DNA of 64,000 nucleotides, taken from assembly GCF_037055325.1 (NCBI RefSeq), contig NZ_CP146373.1:2666001-2730000 (forward strand). The letters are read 5' to 3'. How positions within the stretch are numbered: position 1 is the first letter of the stretch; every line of letters starts with the position of its first letter. Below, piece by piece: positions 17,672-26,703 of this stretch. This DNA is from Arachnia propionica. GTDB taxonomy: Bacteria > Actinomycetota > Actinomycetes > Propionibacteriales > Propionibacteriaceae. A model generated the notes under the pieces. The model did no database searches. It saw nothing but the letters and a program-made list of their open reading frames with translations, and was not told where the DNA came from. The position numbers and the translations under genes were made by a program.

Positions 17672-17685
17672 AGGAGTAAACGAAA

Positions 17686-18624
17686 ATGACCGTCGACAGG
17701 AGTGACGGAGCGAAGGCATCGTACTCCCGGCGACGTCGCGTCAACCCGATGTCGGCAGGGGCCTGGCCCCTGCTGTTCATCGGGCCCCTGATGCTCGGCG
17801 TCCTCATCTTCTACTATTTTCCGATCATCGGAAATTTGTACACGTCGCTGACCAGGAGCAATGCCTTCGGCGGCGATCAGAAGTTCGTCGGGCTGGACAA
17901 TTATTCCTCCCTTTTCTCCCGCCCTGATTTTCCCTCCGCGATGATCAACACCCTCTTCTACACAGCCGTGGTGCTGTTGGCTGTGCCGATCTCGGTGGTG
18001 ATCGCGTCGCTGCTGGAACTTCCGGGCTTGAAGGGACGCGCCGTCTACCGGGTGTTGTTCTTCATGCCCTACCTGGCGATGCCGGTAGCGATCGTGCAGG
18101 TGTGGCGGCTTTTCTACAACGGCAACTTCGGGTTGTTGAACCAGATGCTGAAGACCATCGGGATATCGGACCCGCCCTACTGGCTGTCAACCCCCGGGGT
18201 GGTCATGTTGGCTGTCGCGATCTTCGGGATCTGGGGGTCGATCGGGTTCAACGTCATCATCCTCTCGGCAGGCCTGAAGGCGATCCCGAAGGAACTTTAC
18301 GAGGCGGCTCAGATTGACGGGGCCAGTTCCTGGCACCAGTTCAAGAGCATCACGGTCCCGCTGCTGACGCCGTCGATCTTCTTCCTGACGATCATGCAGG
18401 CCATCGGCGGGTTCCAGCTGTTCGATGCCCTCTACGCGATGCTGGGCGCAGGCAATCCCGCCGCCAACTCGTCGCGGTCGCTGGTCTCGTTGTTCTACCA
18501 GGAGGCCTTCATCAACAACAACCGGGGGGCCGGGGCCGCGGTTTCTATCCTGATCCTCGCGCTCGTCGGCGTAGTGACGGCAATTCAGTTCTGGGGACAG
18601 AAGAAGTGGGTGCACTATGTCTGA
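17686..18624 (+). CDS. Sugar ABC transporter permease (MalF/UgpA type)
   Basis: A 312-residue permease with six hydrophobic segments. The EAA loop that docks the ATPase is clear: ELYEAAQIDGASSWHQFKSI, followed by TVPLLTPSIFF. A basic N-terminus precedes the first helix (LLFIGPLMLGVLIFYYFPII). It begins 15 bp after the binding-protein gene with AAGGAG and overlaps the next permease by 8 bp. Confidence 0.93.
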   Translation: MTVDRSDGAKASYSRRRRVNPMSAGAWPLLFIGPLMLGVLIFYYFPIIGNLYTSLTRSNAFGGDQKFVGLDNYSSLFSRPDFPSAMINTLFYTAVVLLAVPISVVIASLLELPGLKGRAVYRVLFFMPYLAMPVAIVQVWRLFYNGNFGLLNQMLKTIGISDPPYWLSTPGVVMLAVAIFGIWGSIGFNVIILSAGLKAIPKELYEAAQIDGASSWHQFKSITVPLLTPSIFFLTIMQAIGGFQLFDALYAMLGAGNPAANSSRSLVSLFYQEAFINNNRGAGAAVSILILALVGVVTAIQFWGQKKWVHYV

Positions 18625-19462
18625 TCGACCGCGCAAGGGCATGCACAAGCAGAGCCGCCTTCTGCCCGCCCACATCGTTTTGACCCTCGGCGGGTTGACC
18701 ATGGTCTTCCCGTTCGTGTGGCAGGTGCTGATGTCGCTGTCGACGAACGCCGAGATCCAGGCGGTGCCCCCGCAGTTCCTCCCGGCCTCACCGCAGTGGG
18801 GCAACTACGCGGAGGTCCTTGCCAGGATTCCTTTCCTGTCGCAGTTCTGGACGTCGTTCCTGATCACCGCGCTCCGCACGGGAGCCCAGCTGATCCTGTG
18901 CTCGATGGCCGGTTATGCCTTCGCCCGGATGCAGTTCAAGGGTCGCAACGTGCTGTTCGGGTTGCTGCTGGCGATCCTCATGATTCCCAGCCAGGCGTTC
19001 CTGATCGCCCAGTACCAGATCATCAAGGGCCTCAACCTGCTGGAGACCCCGTGGGGCATCGTGTTGCCGGGCCTGTTCTCGGCCTTCGGGACGTTCCTGA
19101 TGAGGCAGGCGTTCATGTCGCTGCCGAAGGAGCTGGAGGAGGCGGCACGCCTGGACGGCTGCAACCCCTGGCAGGTGTTCTGGAAGGTGATGTTCCCGCT
19201 GGTCAAGCCCAGCCTGTTCGCCGTCGCCATCACGACGGTGCTGTGGAGCTGGAACGACCTGTTGTGGCCGCTGATCGTGACCACCCGCGAGTCGAACATG
19301 CCGCTCAGCGCCGGCATCGCGACCTTCGCAGGCCAGCACACCTCCGATTGGAACCTCATGATGGCTGCCTCCGCCATGGCCATGGCGCCGATCTTCGTGT
19401 TGTTCTTCTCCATGCAGCGCAAGGTCATCGAGGGGCTCGCTACCTCCGGTTTGAAGGGCTGA
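18617..19462 (+). CDS. Sugar ABC transporter permease (MalG/UgpE type)
   Basis: A 281-residue permease with six hydrophobic segments and the EAA loop ELEEAARLDGCNPWQVFWKV followed by PLVKPSLF. It pairs with the preceding permease as a heterodimer. No ATPase gene follows, so a shared MsmK-type ATPase encoded elsewhere is expected, as is common for this transporter class in actinobacteria. It is the last gene of the operon before a hairpin at 19473-19491. Confidence 0.93.
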   Translation: MSDRPRKGMHKQSRLLPAHIVLTLGGLTMVFPFVWQVLMSLSTNAEIQAVPPQFLPASPQWGNYAEVLARIPFLSQFWTSFLITALRTGAQLILCSMAGYAFARMQFKGRNVLFGLLLAILMIPSQAFLIAQYQIIKGLNLLETPWGIVLPGLFSAFGTFLMRQAFMSLPKELEEAARLDGCNPWQVFWKVMFPLVKPSLFAVAITTVLWSWNDLLWPLIVTTRESNMPLSAGIATFAGQHTSDWNLMMAASAMAMAPIFVLFFSMQRKVIEGLATSGLKG

Positions 19463-19472
19463 GCTCTTTCCG

Positions 19473-19491
19473 AGGCCCACTCAGTGGGCCT
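19473..19491. terminator. Hairpin after the sugar operon
   Basis: AGGCCCACTCAGTGGGCCT forms a strong GC stem 10 bp after the permease stop. No T-run follows closely. It may act as an intrinsic or bidirectional terminator between the operon and the convergent vapC. Confidence 0.5.
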
Positions 19492-19512
19492 GTGAGGCAA
19501 TCCGCCGGGTTT

Positions 19513-19875
19513 TCACTCGAAGGCGATCTCCAGTTCCTCCGCGACCTTGTGGAGGCGCTTGTCGCGGGTCCACAGGCACGCCCCGGGCACCACGAGAACA
19601 GAGCCGATGAGACTGACGTCCACCAGGCTCAGGCCTCGGCCCCACAGTCGCCTGGAATCGACGAGGTGCAGCAGCTCATCGTCACGGAGGCTAGGGAATC
19701 GATACAGGTTGGACAGGTATGACGTGCGCACCGAACGGGCGGGCATGGAACTCAGCGACAGCTCCCCGATGACCATGGCGTGACAGCCCGCCTCGTCGCC
19801 GCGCAGCAGGCGCACCAGGCGCAGGTCGCTGCGACGGAAATGGTCGATCCAGACGGAGGTGTCGACGAGGATCAC
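19513..19875 (-). CDS. vapC: VapC toxin, PIN-domain RNase
   Basis: A 120-residue PIN-domain nuclease. The acidic catalytic residues are in place: Asp in MILVDTSVWIDHF, Glu in VIGELSLS, Asp in SLVDVSLIG and Asp in WTRDKRL. VapC toxins cleave tRNA or rRNA. Its ATG overlaps the vapB stop as ATGA, the classic order of antitoxin before toxin. It appears intact. Confidence 0.93.
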   Translation of the reverse strand: MILVDTSVWIDHFRRSDLRLVRLLRGDEAGCHAMVIGELSLSSMPARSVRTSYLSNLYRFPSLRDDELLHLVDSRRLWGRGLSLVDVSLIGSVLVVPGACLWTRDKRLHKVAEELEIAFE

Positions 19876-20078
19876 TTCGCGAGGTCCCCGATGTCCCGGG
19901 TCCGTGACGAAGCCTGTGCGTCTGGTTCAGTACCGCCGAGGGCGGCCAGCCGGCGGGCGCTCTCCACGCGGATCAACGTCTCCAGGCCTTCACGAAGCAG
20001 GACGGAGCGTTCCTTGACACCGGTCAGTTCCTGGGCGCGCGCCACCAGATCGTCGTCAATGGTAACGGTGGTTCTCAT
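19872..20078 (-). CDS. vapB: VapB antitoxin
   Basis: A 68-residue antitoxin starting MRTTVTIDDDLVARAQELTG, a ribbon-helix-helix DNA-binding segment of the DUF2191/VapB type. The C-terminal tail (GGTEPDAQASSRTRDIGDLA) would wrap VapC. It overlaps vapC by 4 bp and probably autoregulates the pair. Confidence 0.9.
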   Translation of the reverse strand: MRTTVTIDDDLVARAQELTGVKERSVLLREGLETLIRVESARRLAALGGTEPDAQASSRTRDIGDLAK

Positions 20079-20240
20079 GAGTCGTCCTCTCCGGCATCAA
20101 ACGTAGCATCAGCTGATGCACGCAATGGCTCCCCACCCACGATCGAAGCACACGACGGGGTCGCTTCGTGCGGTGTGAGTAAAAATCCTTCCGCCCACCC
20201 CCGAGACACGGGACATTCGCCTGAGCGCCTCCCCGTCGAC

Positions 20241-20804
20241 TCAGTCGGGCAGCGTCTCTGCGATCAGGTCCTCTAGGAGGTCGATGGCCGCCCGGGAGCC
20301 CAGTCCCCCGACCAGCACCCGGATGGCCAGCCCCTCGGCCAGGGCCATGAGGCGCAGCGCGACGGTGGGGGCGTCGGCGACTCCACATTCGTCGAGCAGC
20401 GCAGCCGCCTCCTGCACACCCCCCGCGTGCCCCTGCTGCACCAGTTCGGCGACGACGGGGTCGTCGACGCTTTTGGCTTCGTAGGCCAGCCAGATCGAGG
20501 TTCCGATCGCGAATTCGGGGGTGGTCGGGATCCGCCCCAGGACGAGCCGGCGCAGCCTCTCCGCGGGGGTGGCGTCGTCGGCGGCCTCGAACCGCTGGGG
20601 CGCCATTTTCAACAGCTCCCGGCAGCTGTCGCGAACGAGTTCCTCCCGCGAGGCGTGGTAATGCTGGATGCGACCCACGGAGATCCCGGCCTCGGCAGCG
20701 ACGGAACGCAGGGTCACGCCCTCGATCCCCCGTTCGGCAATGACCGCCCACACCGCCTTCGCTATCTCCCGGCGTCGCACGTCGTGATCCACTAATTTCG
20801 GCAC
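20241..20804 (-). CDS. TetR-family repressor
   Basis: A 187-residue TetR regulator. The N-terminal helix-turn-helix is RREIAKAVWAVIAERGIEGV followed by TLRSVAAEAGISVGRIQHYH; the C-terminal region is a helical ligand-binding domain. GTG 20804 gives the usual short N-terminus (VPKLVDHDVRRR). It is divergent from an alpha/beta hydrolase gene, and the shared 65-bp gap carries repeated TTGCA/TGCAA words, so it probably represses the hydrolase gene and itself. Confidence 0.9.
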   Translation of the reverse strand: MPKLVDHDVRRREIAKAVWAVIAERGIEGVTLRSVAAEAGISVGRIQHYHASREELVRDSCRELLKMAPQRFEAADDATPAERLRRLVLGRIPTTPEFAIGTSIWLAYEAKSVDDPVVAELVQQGHAGGVQEAAALLDECGVADAPTVALRLMALAEGLAIRVLVGGLGSRAAIDLLEDLIAETLPD

Positions 20805-20821
20805 GGGACAAGCATAGAACT

Positions 20822-20868
20822 TTTTGCGATGCACTTGCATTGCAAAGGAAACAGTGCAAATGTATTGC
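20822..20868. promoter_or_regulatory. Shared promoter/operator between TetR and hydrolase genes
   Basis: The gap contains several TTGCA/TGCAA half-sites, including TTGCATTGCAA (near 20837-20847) and GTGCAAAT with ATTGC downstream. Such imperfect dyads between divergent genes suit a TetR dimer. Confidence 0.45.
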
Positions 20869-20869
20869 T

Positions 20870-21886
20870 ATGGTCGCAGAAGTTTCCCCTGAACCCACGT
20901 CACGTCCTCCTCGTCGGAAACGCCGCCGGTTGCTGATCCTGACCCTGATCGTCTCGCTCGCCGCGAACGCTCTCCTGCTGGCCACGCGCGGCGGCCCGAA
21001 GGTCGGGCAGTGGCGCAGCACATCGGCCCGCGAGACCTACCTCGCCGCCTATCGGGAAGTGGCGGCGAGCATGCCCGCGGCGCAGGAGCACGACATCGCG
21101 ACCTCCTGGGGCACGGTGCACGTCGCGCTGTTCCCGGGGCCTGAAGGATCAACCAAAGCTCCCGTTCTGCTGCTGCCCGGCTGGGGTGCGGGCATCCCGA
21201 TGTGGCGCGACCTCCTGCCGGTCCTGACCCGCGAACGCCCCGTCTACGCCGTCGACGCGCTGGGGGACGCGGGCCTCAGCAGCCAGACGGTGCCGCTGGG
21301 AAACCCCGAGGCGAACGCCGGGTGGATCAGCGAGACCCTCACTGCGCTCGAGGCCCCGCCCGTGCATGTCGTCGGGCATTCCTTCGGCGGCTGGCTGGCC
21401 ACCAACTTCGCCCTGCACCATCCCGAACAGACGGCCTCGTTGAGCCTGTTCGATCCGGTGCAGACGTTCTCCACCTTGACATGGGAGGTCTACCTGTTGG
21501 CCATCCCTGCATCGATCCCGCTGCTACCGCAGTCGTGGCGCGACGCTGCCTTGGCACGGATCAGCGGCAACGAGACCATCGATCACAGCGACCCCCTGAC
21601 CCGCTTGATCGACGCGGGAACGAAGGGATACTCCTCCGCCCGCGACCTCCCACAGCAGTTCACCAGCACCCAACTCAGTTCCCTGAGCGTCCCGGTGTAC
21701 GCGGCGATGGCGGGAAACAGCACGGTTCTGGCCGATCCCCCGGGTGCGGTGCGTCGCGCCGAGGAGTTCGTTCCCACGGTGGAGGCGAGTCTTTGGGAGG
21801 GGGCCACGCACTCGCTACCCCTGGAGGAACCGGAGAAGGCCGGAGCTGCGGTTCTCGACTTCATGAACCGCCACGAGCACCCGTGA
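20870..21886 (+). CDS. Membrane-anchored alpha/beta hydrolase
   Basis: A 338-residue hydrolase. A basic N-terminus (RPPRRKRRRLLIL) and one membrane segment anchor it; the catalytic domain probably faces outside. The nucleophile elbow is VVGHSFGGWLA, the oxyanion/cap region LLLPGWGAGIPMWRDLL, and the C-terminal His is in LWEGATHSLPLEEP. The substrate is unknown. The start at 20870 (MVAEVSP) is preferred over 20840, which would place the start inside the operator region. It is probably controlled by the divergent TetR. Confidence 0.85.
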   Translation: MVAEVSPEPTSRPPRRKRRRLLILTLIVSLAANALLLATRGGPKVGQWRSTSARETYLAAYREVAASMPAAQEHDIATSWGTVHVALFPGPEGSTKAPVLLLPGWGAGIPMWRDLLPVLTRERPVYAVDALGDAGLSSQTVPLGNPEANAGWISETLTALEAPPVHVVGHSFGGWLATNFALHHPEQTASLSLFDPVQTFSTLTWEVYLLAIPASIPLLPQSWRDAALARISGNETIDHSDPLTRLIDAGTKGYSSARDLPQQFTSTQLSSLSVPVYAAMAGNSTVLADPPGAVRRAEEFVPTVEASLWEGATHSLPLEEPEKAGAAVLDFMNRHEHP

Positions 21887-21896
21887 GAGCCAGGAC

Positions 21897-22937
21897 TCAA
21901 GCGGTCAGGGCCGCTGCCGCCTCCATGAGCATCCATCCCGAAAGCTGCACCGACAGGTCGCGTTCCGTGGTCCACTGACGCCGTGCGGGTTTCTGCGCGG
22001 GTTGGTTCCACTCGGGCCCGAAGCTCGGCAACCCGTCCGCGTCCTTGGCCGCGTTGCGCCAGGCAGCGTCCGCGGAGGAACGCACCATGTGGGCGGCGAG
22101 CTGACGGGTGTCGTCGCCTCCCTCGAACCGGTTGGCCACGAGCGTCAGGTAGCGGGCCAGGATCCCAGCGAACAGACCGCCATCGCCCCCGCCCTGACCG
22201 GTGAGCACCCCGTCGGAGTCGCTGAGATGCCGCCACGTGGCGGAGACCAGGTCTGCGATCCGACGTGGGGAGTCCGGCCCCATCACCTCCAGCTCAGCAC
22301 CCAGCACGATTCCCTGGCAGTAGGTGTAGACGGTGGCGTCGAGACGCGCTCCTTCCTGGGAGGTCACCACCCCGTCGGCCACTAGCCCGCTGCCGAGCAT
22401 CAAATTTTCGGCGATCCAATCGGTGATCCGCATCGCTTCGTCGCGATATCCGGCGCGGGCCAGCATGATGGCGACCGGCCCGTTGGCGGGGGCGTTGAGG
22501 AAGTCGTCGCCGATCCGCCAGGGCACCACACCCTCGGGTCGGATCGCACCGCGGCAGGCCCGGATGATGGAGTCGACGCTGACCGAGGTCCCGAGGACGT
22601 CGTTGCCGCGCTGAAGGGCGAGCCCCCACCAGGCCATGTCGTCGTAGTAGCTGTTCGTGCGTTTGAAGCCGTTGCGGATCACACTGGCGCGCACCATTTT
22701 CCGCGCCAACCGGGCCCGGTTCTCTTCGGGGTGACGGATCTGGGCGTCGATGATGCAGTCGAACAGGTGCGCCTGCCACCAGTATTGCCATGCCAGGAAC
22801 AACCGGTGGGACAGCCTCACGGGATGGGATACCATCCCGAGTCGGGTCCCGGGAAGCGCCCAGAGACGTCGGATACTGCGGGCACATACGATACGTTCCG
22901 CCAGCGCGGCACGCTCAGCGGGACTGGAGATCTGCAT
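21897..22937 (-). CDS. GH76-like glycoside hydrolase (cytosolic)
   Basis: A 346-residue alpha/alpha-barrel protein resembling GH76 alpha-1,6-mannanases. The catalytic Asp pair is expected in RTNSYYDDMAWWGLALQRG, with DDFLNAPANGPVAIMLAR and ATVYTYCQGIVLGAELEV as the other family landmarks. There is no signal peptide, unlike secreted GH76 enzymes, so it should act inside the cell, perhaps on mannan or mannose-containing glycans. ATG 22937 is preceded by AGGAGGATGAA. It converges on the hydrolase gene. Confidence 0.72.
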   Translation of the reverse strand: MQISSPAERAALAERIVCARSIRRLWALPGTRLGMVSHPVRLSHRLFLAWQYWWQAHLFDCIIDAQIRHPEENRARLARKMVRASVIRNGFKRTNSYYDDMAWWGLALQRGNDVLGTSVSVDSIIRACRGAIRPEGVVPWRIGDDFLNAPANGPVAIMLARAGYRDEAMRITDWIAENLMLGSGLVADGVVTSQEGARLDATVYTYCQGIVLGAELEVMGPDSPRRIADLVSATWRHLSDSDGVLTGQGGGDGGLFAGILARYLTLVANRFEGGDDTRQLAAHMVRSSADAAWRNAAKDADGLPSFGPEWNQPAQKPARRQWTTERDLSVQLSGWMLMEAAAALTA

Positions 22938-23065
22938 TTCATCCTCCTGTTCCCCACGGGGATGGTCATGGCCCAGTTAACCAGCGAGCCCCGTCACACG
23001 ATGCCGGTTCGGAAGAAAATCATCGCACCCGAAGCGTCCACACCGATCAGATCGGTTACACAATC

Positions 23066-23114
23066 AAAAAATGCCGTGGCGACCGACCGTCCACAACGGG
23101 CAGCCGCCACGGCA
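23066..23114 (-). terminator. Rho-independent terminator of the Imm51 gene
   Basis: Arms TGCCGTGGCG (23072-23081) and CGCCACGGCA (23105-23114) form a 10-bp stem. On the minus strand it is followed by TTTTTT (23071-23066), a proper intrinsic terminator 24 bp after the Imm51 stop. Confidence 0.8.
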
Positions 23115-23137
23115 GCTTCTATGTCTCGACGGCGTGC

Positions 23138-23479
23138 TCAGTCATCGAAGTCGTGACCGGCAGCGTCCGCCTCCTCGATGAGAGTGGCCAATGTGTCGTC
23201 CTCCACCAGGTACGGGGCGAGGGCGGTCAGGAAGGCATCGAGCTCCGCTGGAGTGCCCTGGGCCGAGAACATGCTGCTCTCGGGGTCCATGCTGACCTCG
23301 GGAGCCAGGCCTTGGGAGACGAGCCAGTTCGCCACGCCTTCCCAGAAGTAGCCATTGGGTTCGTGATCGTGGGCCTCGACGACCTTCCACGTGGGTGGTG
23401 CGTCGCATTCGAAGAAAACGGAACGGCTGCCGTCGTCGAGATCGATGGACTTCACGAAATCCGGGATTGCCTCAGACAC
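23138..23479 (-). CDS. Imm51-family immunity protein, orphan
   Basis: A 113-residue acidic protein with the Imm51 layout: WKVVEAHDHEPNGYFWEGVA, then SMDPESSMFSAQGTPAELDA and the terminal EEADAAG. Imm51 proteins neutralise polymorphic toxins, but no toxin gene is adjacent, so this may protect against toxins of other strains or be a leftover. AGGAGTGAGC precedes ATG 23479. A clean terminator follows, so it is a single-gene unit. The family call rests on pattern recollection. Confidence 0.68.
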   Translation of the reverse strand: MSEAIPDFVKSIDLDDGSRSVFFECDAPPTWKVVEAHDHEPNGYFWEGVANWLVSQGLAPEVSMDPESSMFSAQGTPAELDAFLTALAPYLVEDDTLATLIEEADAAGHDFDD

Positions 23480-23791
23480 TGCTCACTCCTTGTCGCGTTG
23501 ATGATGGGACTGTTGTCCGTCGCACAGTGTGGCAGGTCACCGCCCGGCGGGCTCATGCTGGTTGATGTGCACGGTCTCACCCGTTCCGCCCATGCCGTTT
23601 ACTGGCAGCCTCCGCCCGGTAGATTGGTGTCCGGGAAATCCTGAGTGATCGTGTCGCAGCCACGACTTCCGGAAACGGACGCCGGGAGCCTGTCCTGTCT
23701 GGTGCAGGACCGTCTGCAGCGAGAACATGTCGTTCAGCGTTTCCCGGGTTCGTGGCCATTTGGAACCACACGAGGCGAGAGGCGCGTTGAC

Positions 23792-25492
23792 ATGCAGCAG
23801 TCGGGATTCACACTGGACACCGGTTCTCGGAAAACCGTTCTGGAGATCAGCGCCCGCGGTCGATTGGTGCTCACCAACCCGGTGTCGAACCGTGGCACCG
23901 CGTTCACCGACGCCGAGCGGGAACAGCTCAACCTGGCGGGGCTGCTGACCAACCGGGTCTCGAGCATCGAGGAGCAACTGCAACGCACCTACGGCCAGTT
24001 CAGCCGCTGCCCTTCTCCGCTGTCGAAGTTCATCTACCTGTCGCAGCTGCGGGACCGCAATGAGGTGCTGTACTACCGTCTGGTCAGCGAGCACCTGGAG
24101 GAGATGCTCCCCATCGTCTACACCCCCACCATCGGGGAGGCCATCGAGAGGTTCAGCCACGAGTACGTCGGCACCCGGGGCGTGTTTTTGTCCATCGACC
24201 ATCCCGAACGCATCGAGGAGTCGCTGCTCAACTTCGAACTGCCTCCCGAGAACGTCGATCTGGTGGTGGTCACCGACTCCGAGGGGATCCTCGGCATCGG
24301 TGATCAGGGGATCGGCGGCATTCAGATCGCCATCGGGAAGCTGGGGCTGTACACGGCAGCCGCGGGCATTCATCCGCAACGCGCCATTCCGGTGGTCTTG
24401 GACGTCGGCACCGACAACTTGGGGCTGCTGCACAGCGACCGCTATCTGGGGGAGCGTCACGCCCGGGTCCGTGGTGACCAGTACGACGAGTTCATCGACC
24501 GCTTCGTCCGGGTGGTCACCGAGGTGTTCCCCAACGCGATGATCCACTGGGAGGATTTCGGTGTCGCCAACGCCCACCGCATCCTGCAGCGCTACGCCAC
24601 GGAGGTCTGCACCTTCAACGACGACATCCAGGGCACCGCCGCCGTCGTCCTGGCCGCTGTGATCGCTGCTGTGCGACGCACCGGGATCCCGCTGCGCAAG
24701 CACCGGTTCGTGATCTACGGGGCCGGGACTGCGGGCATCGGGATCGCCGACATGATCCAGGGCGCGCTCAGCGCGGCGGGCCGTGAGCCGGGTCAGTTCT
24801 ACGCCTTCAACCACAACGGGTTGATCATCGAGGACAGCTCCGGGACGCGGGAGTTTCAGAAGCCCTACGCGCGGCCCCGCTCCGAGATCGATGGCTGGGA
24901 CGTCGCGGATCCGCATCGGGTGAACCTCCTGGAGACCGTCCGGAATGCCCAGCCCACCATTCTCATCGGCGCCTCCGCGCGCGCCGGGGCGTTCTCGGAG
25001 GAGGTGGTGCGGGAGATGCACTCGTACTGCGAACGTCCAGTGATCATGCCGCTGTCCAATCCCACCGACCGTTGCGAGGCCCGCCCCTCGGATCTGCTCG
25101 ACTGGACCGACGGCAAGGCCCTGATCGCGACGGGCAGCCCGTTCGAGCCGGTGCGGCGCGGTTCCGTGCATCACACGATCGCGCAGGCCAACAACGCCCT
25201 CATCTTCCCGGGCCTGGGGCTGGGGGTGTCGGTGGTGCGAGCCAGGCTGGTCAGCGAGGAGATGATTTACGCGGCGGCTCAGGCGTTGGCCGGGCTCGTC
25301 AACGAGCACCAGCCGGGCGCATCACTGCTGCCGACCATGCGCGACCTCCGGATGGTGGCGGCGACGGTGGCGAAGGCGGTCGCGGAGACCGCCGAGTCGC
25401 AGGGGCTGACCAGGCGTCCGTTGACCAACCCGATCCAGGACATCTACGAGCGCATGTGGAAACCGGAGTACCCGGAGTTGCGCATCGTGTGA
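23792..25492 (+). CDS. NAD-dependent malic enzyme
   Basis: A 566-residue enzyme of the large (MaeA/SfcA) malic-enzyme class, which decarboxylates malate to pyruvate. Landmarks are EEMLPIVYTPTIGEA (catalytic Tyr), VTDSEGILGIGDQGIGG with the catalytic Lys region IAIGKLGLYTAAAGI, the metal site HWEDFGVANA, FNDDIQGTAAVVLAA, and the Rossmann motif YGAGTAGIGIADM. The start at 23792 (MQQSGFTLDTG) is preferred over upstream starts because it has GAGAGG upstream and the usual family N-terminus. It stands alone between the Imm51 gene and a lipoprotein gene. Confidence 0.94.
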   Translation: MQQSGFTLDTGSRKTVLEISARGRLVLTNPVSNRGTAFTDAEREQLNLAGLLTNRVSSIEEQLQRTYGQFSRCPSPLSKFIYLSQLRDRNEVLYYRLVSEHLEEMLPIVYTPTIGEAIERFSHEYVGTRGVFLSIDHPERIEESLLNFELPPENVDLVVVTDSEGILGIGDQGIGGIQIAIGKLGLYTAAAGIHPQRAIPVVLDVGTDNLGLLHSDRYLGERHARVRGDQYDEFIDRFVRVVTEVFPNAMIHWEDFGVANAHRILQRYATEVCTFNDDIQGTAAVVLAAVIAAVRRTGIPLRKHRFVIYGAGTAGIGIADMIQGALSAAGREPGQFYAFNHNGLIIEDSSGTREFQKPYARPRSEIDGWDVADPHRVNLLETVRNAQPTILIGASARAGAFSEEVVREMHSYCERPVIMPLSNPTDRCEARPSDLLDWTDGKALIATGSPFEPVRRGSVHHTIAQANNALIFPGLGLGVSVVRARLVSEEMIYAAAQALAGLVNEHQPGASLLPTMRDLRMVAATVAKAVAETAESQGLTRRPLTNPIQDIYERMWKPEYPELRIV

Positions 25493-25679
25493 TCCGGCGC
25501 ATTCACGGGATTCCTGCCAGTCGGTTCAACTCCGAGCGTCAAGACCGCGGTTCCCCTGCGCACCGCACCGACTTTTCCAGTATTCAGTCATCCTGTTCAA
25601 ACCCGCATTCACGAATCAATTCGGGAGTATTCTGCGCTCACACCACCAGGTGGGCCATCACGAATCACAGGAGAACACG

Positions 25680-26369
25680 GTGTCTCGGATTTTATTCATT
25701 TCCCGACGGACTGCCGCGCTGGTCGCGACACTGATATCGACTTTTCTCCCACTGACCGGTTGCACGATCTACACCACCGCTCCCCCGCCCGCGACGACGA
25801 CCACCGCCGAGGGACGCAGAACGATCACCAGCACGGAAGGAATCGGGGACTCCGACGCCCACAATCCCGAAGCCCGCGACACTCGGACCCAGAAACCAGC
25901 TACCCCCACGGCCAAGGAGACGAAACCGAACAACCCAGGAATCTATCCCGGCGCCGGCGGTCCCCGACCAGCCCACGCCACTCTTATCACAGCGGTCTAC
26001 CCGGTGGAAGGTGTCGCATCCGTCCCCATCATGGCTGTCATCAAAACCCCTTCGGGAAACATCGGCTGCGAGATCACTCCGGATTACGCTGGTTGCGGAA
26101 TCCAGAGCTACAAATCAGACGAACCATATGGCAGCGTAAATGGCATACCACGGTGGTGGGTGCCCATCGATGGGTCCGTCGATAAAGTGGAGGCGGTACG
26201 CCACCATCTGTTCTCGAATCCCGACCGCGAACCCCAGGTTGTCCCCTATGGCACCGTCGTCTACTACGAGAGCTATGTGTGCGCCTCCGAGGAGAACGGG
26301 CTGACCTGCTGGAACAGCGATACCGGCCACGGCGCCTTCATGAATCGCGACGGAGTCACCACTTTCTGA
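25680..26369 (+). CDS. Secreted lipoprotein, unknown family (paralogue at 42.8 kb)
   Basis: A 229-residue lipoprotein: signal peptide ending in lipobox LTGC, then a Thr/Pro-rich linker, then a conserved domain starting GAGGPRPAHATLITAV. The domain has cysteines in IGCEITPDYAGCGIQ, YVCASEE and LTCWNSDTGHG, giving two likely disulfides, and ends AFMNRDGVTTF. The gene at 42753-43385 encodes the same domain with nearly the same end. GTG 25680 is chosen because ACAGGAGAACACG lies just upstream. The role is unknown. Confidence 0.7.
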   Translation: MSRILFISRRTAALVATLISTFLPLTGCTIYTTAPPPATTTTAEGRRTITSTEGIGDSDAHNPEARDTRTQKPATPTAKETKPNNPGIYPGAGGPRPAHATLITAVYPVEGVASVPIMAVIKTPSGNIGCEITPDYAGCGIQSYKSDEPYGSVNGIPRWWVPIDGSVDKVEAVRHHLFSNPDREPQVVPYGTVVYYESYVCASEENGLTCWNSDTGHGAFMNRDGVTTF

Positions 26370-26479
26370 CCAATACCACGACATCCCCTTGGGGAGCGTC
26401 GGCACCCACTCGCAGAAGCTCGCGTCTCATGCACACAGATGAAGCTTCTGGACGCCCCCACCCCACCGGCGAGCACCGT

Positions 26480-26703
26480 TATGCTTGGGGTACCGCGTAG
26501 ATTGCCCGACGAGGGACCCGTGGTGGTGTGAGCCGCTGCGAGACCTGTGGTCGTGTCGCATCCCCTAGGGAGCGCTCGCAGGGGTTTGACTAGGTGTTTT
26601 ACCCCGTGACAACTCAACAGAGTGATGGTGCCGGGGTCTGTGGGGCGCAGCGCTCGCAGACGTTGATAAAGTCCCTTGTCAGGACCGCCTTCCGAGGCGA
26701 GCC
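26480..26703 (+). promoter_or_regulatory. CRISPR leader
   Basis: The stretch left of the first repeat lacks genes and carries two copies of AGCGCTCGCAG (26571-26581, 26649-26659), GTTTTACCCC (26596-26605), CAACAGAG (26615-26622) and CTTGTCAGGACCGCCT (26675-26690). It is called leader because repeats decay towards the right end and because the repeat 3' end ATTGAGAC resembles the usual crRNA 5' tag, so transcription runs rightwards. Confidence 0.6.

Noticed and set aside
23537-25309. 590-residue open frame antisense to malic enzyme
   Set aside because: Same shadow pattern; malic enzyme motifs are complete on the plus strand.
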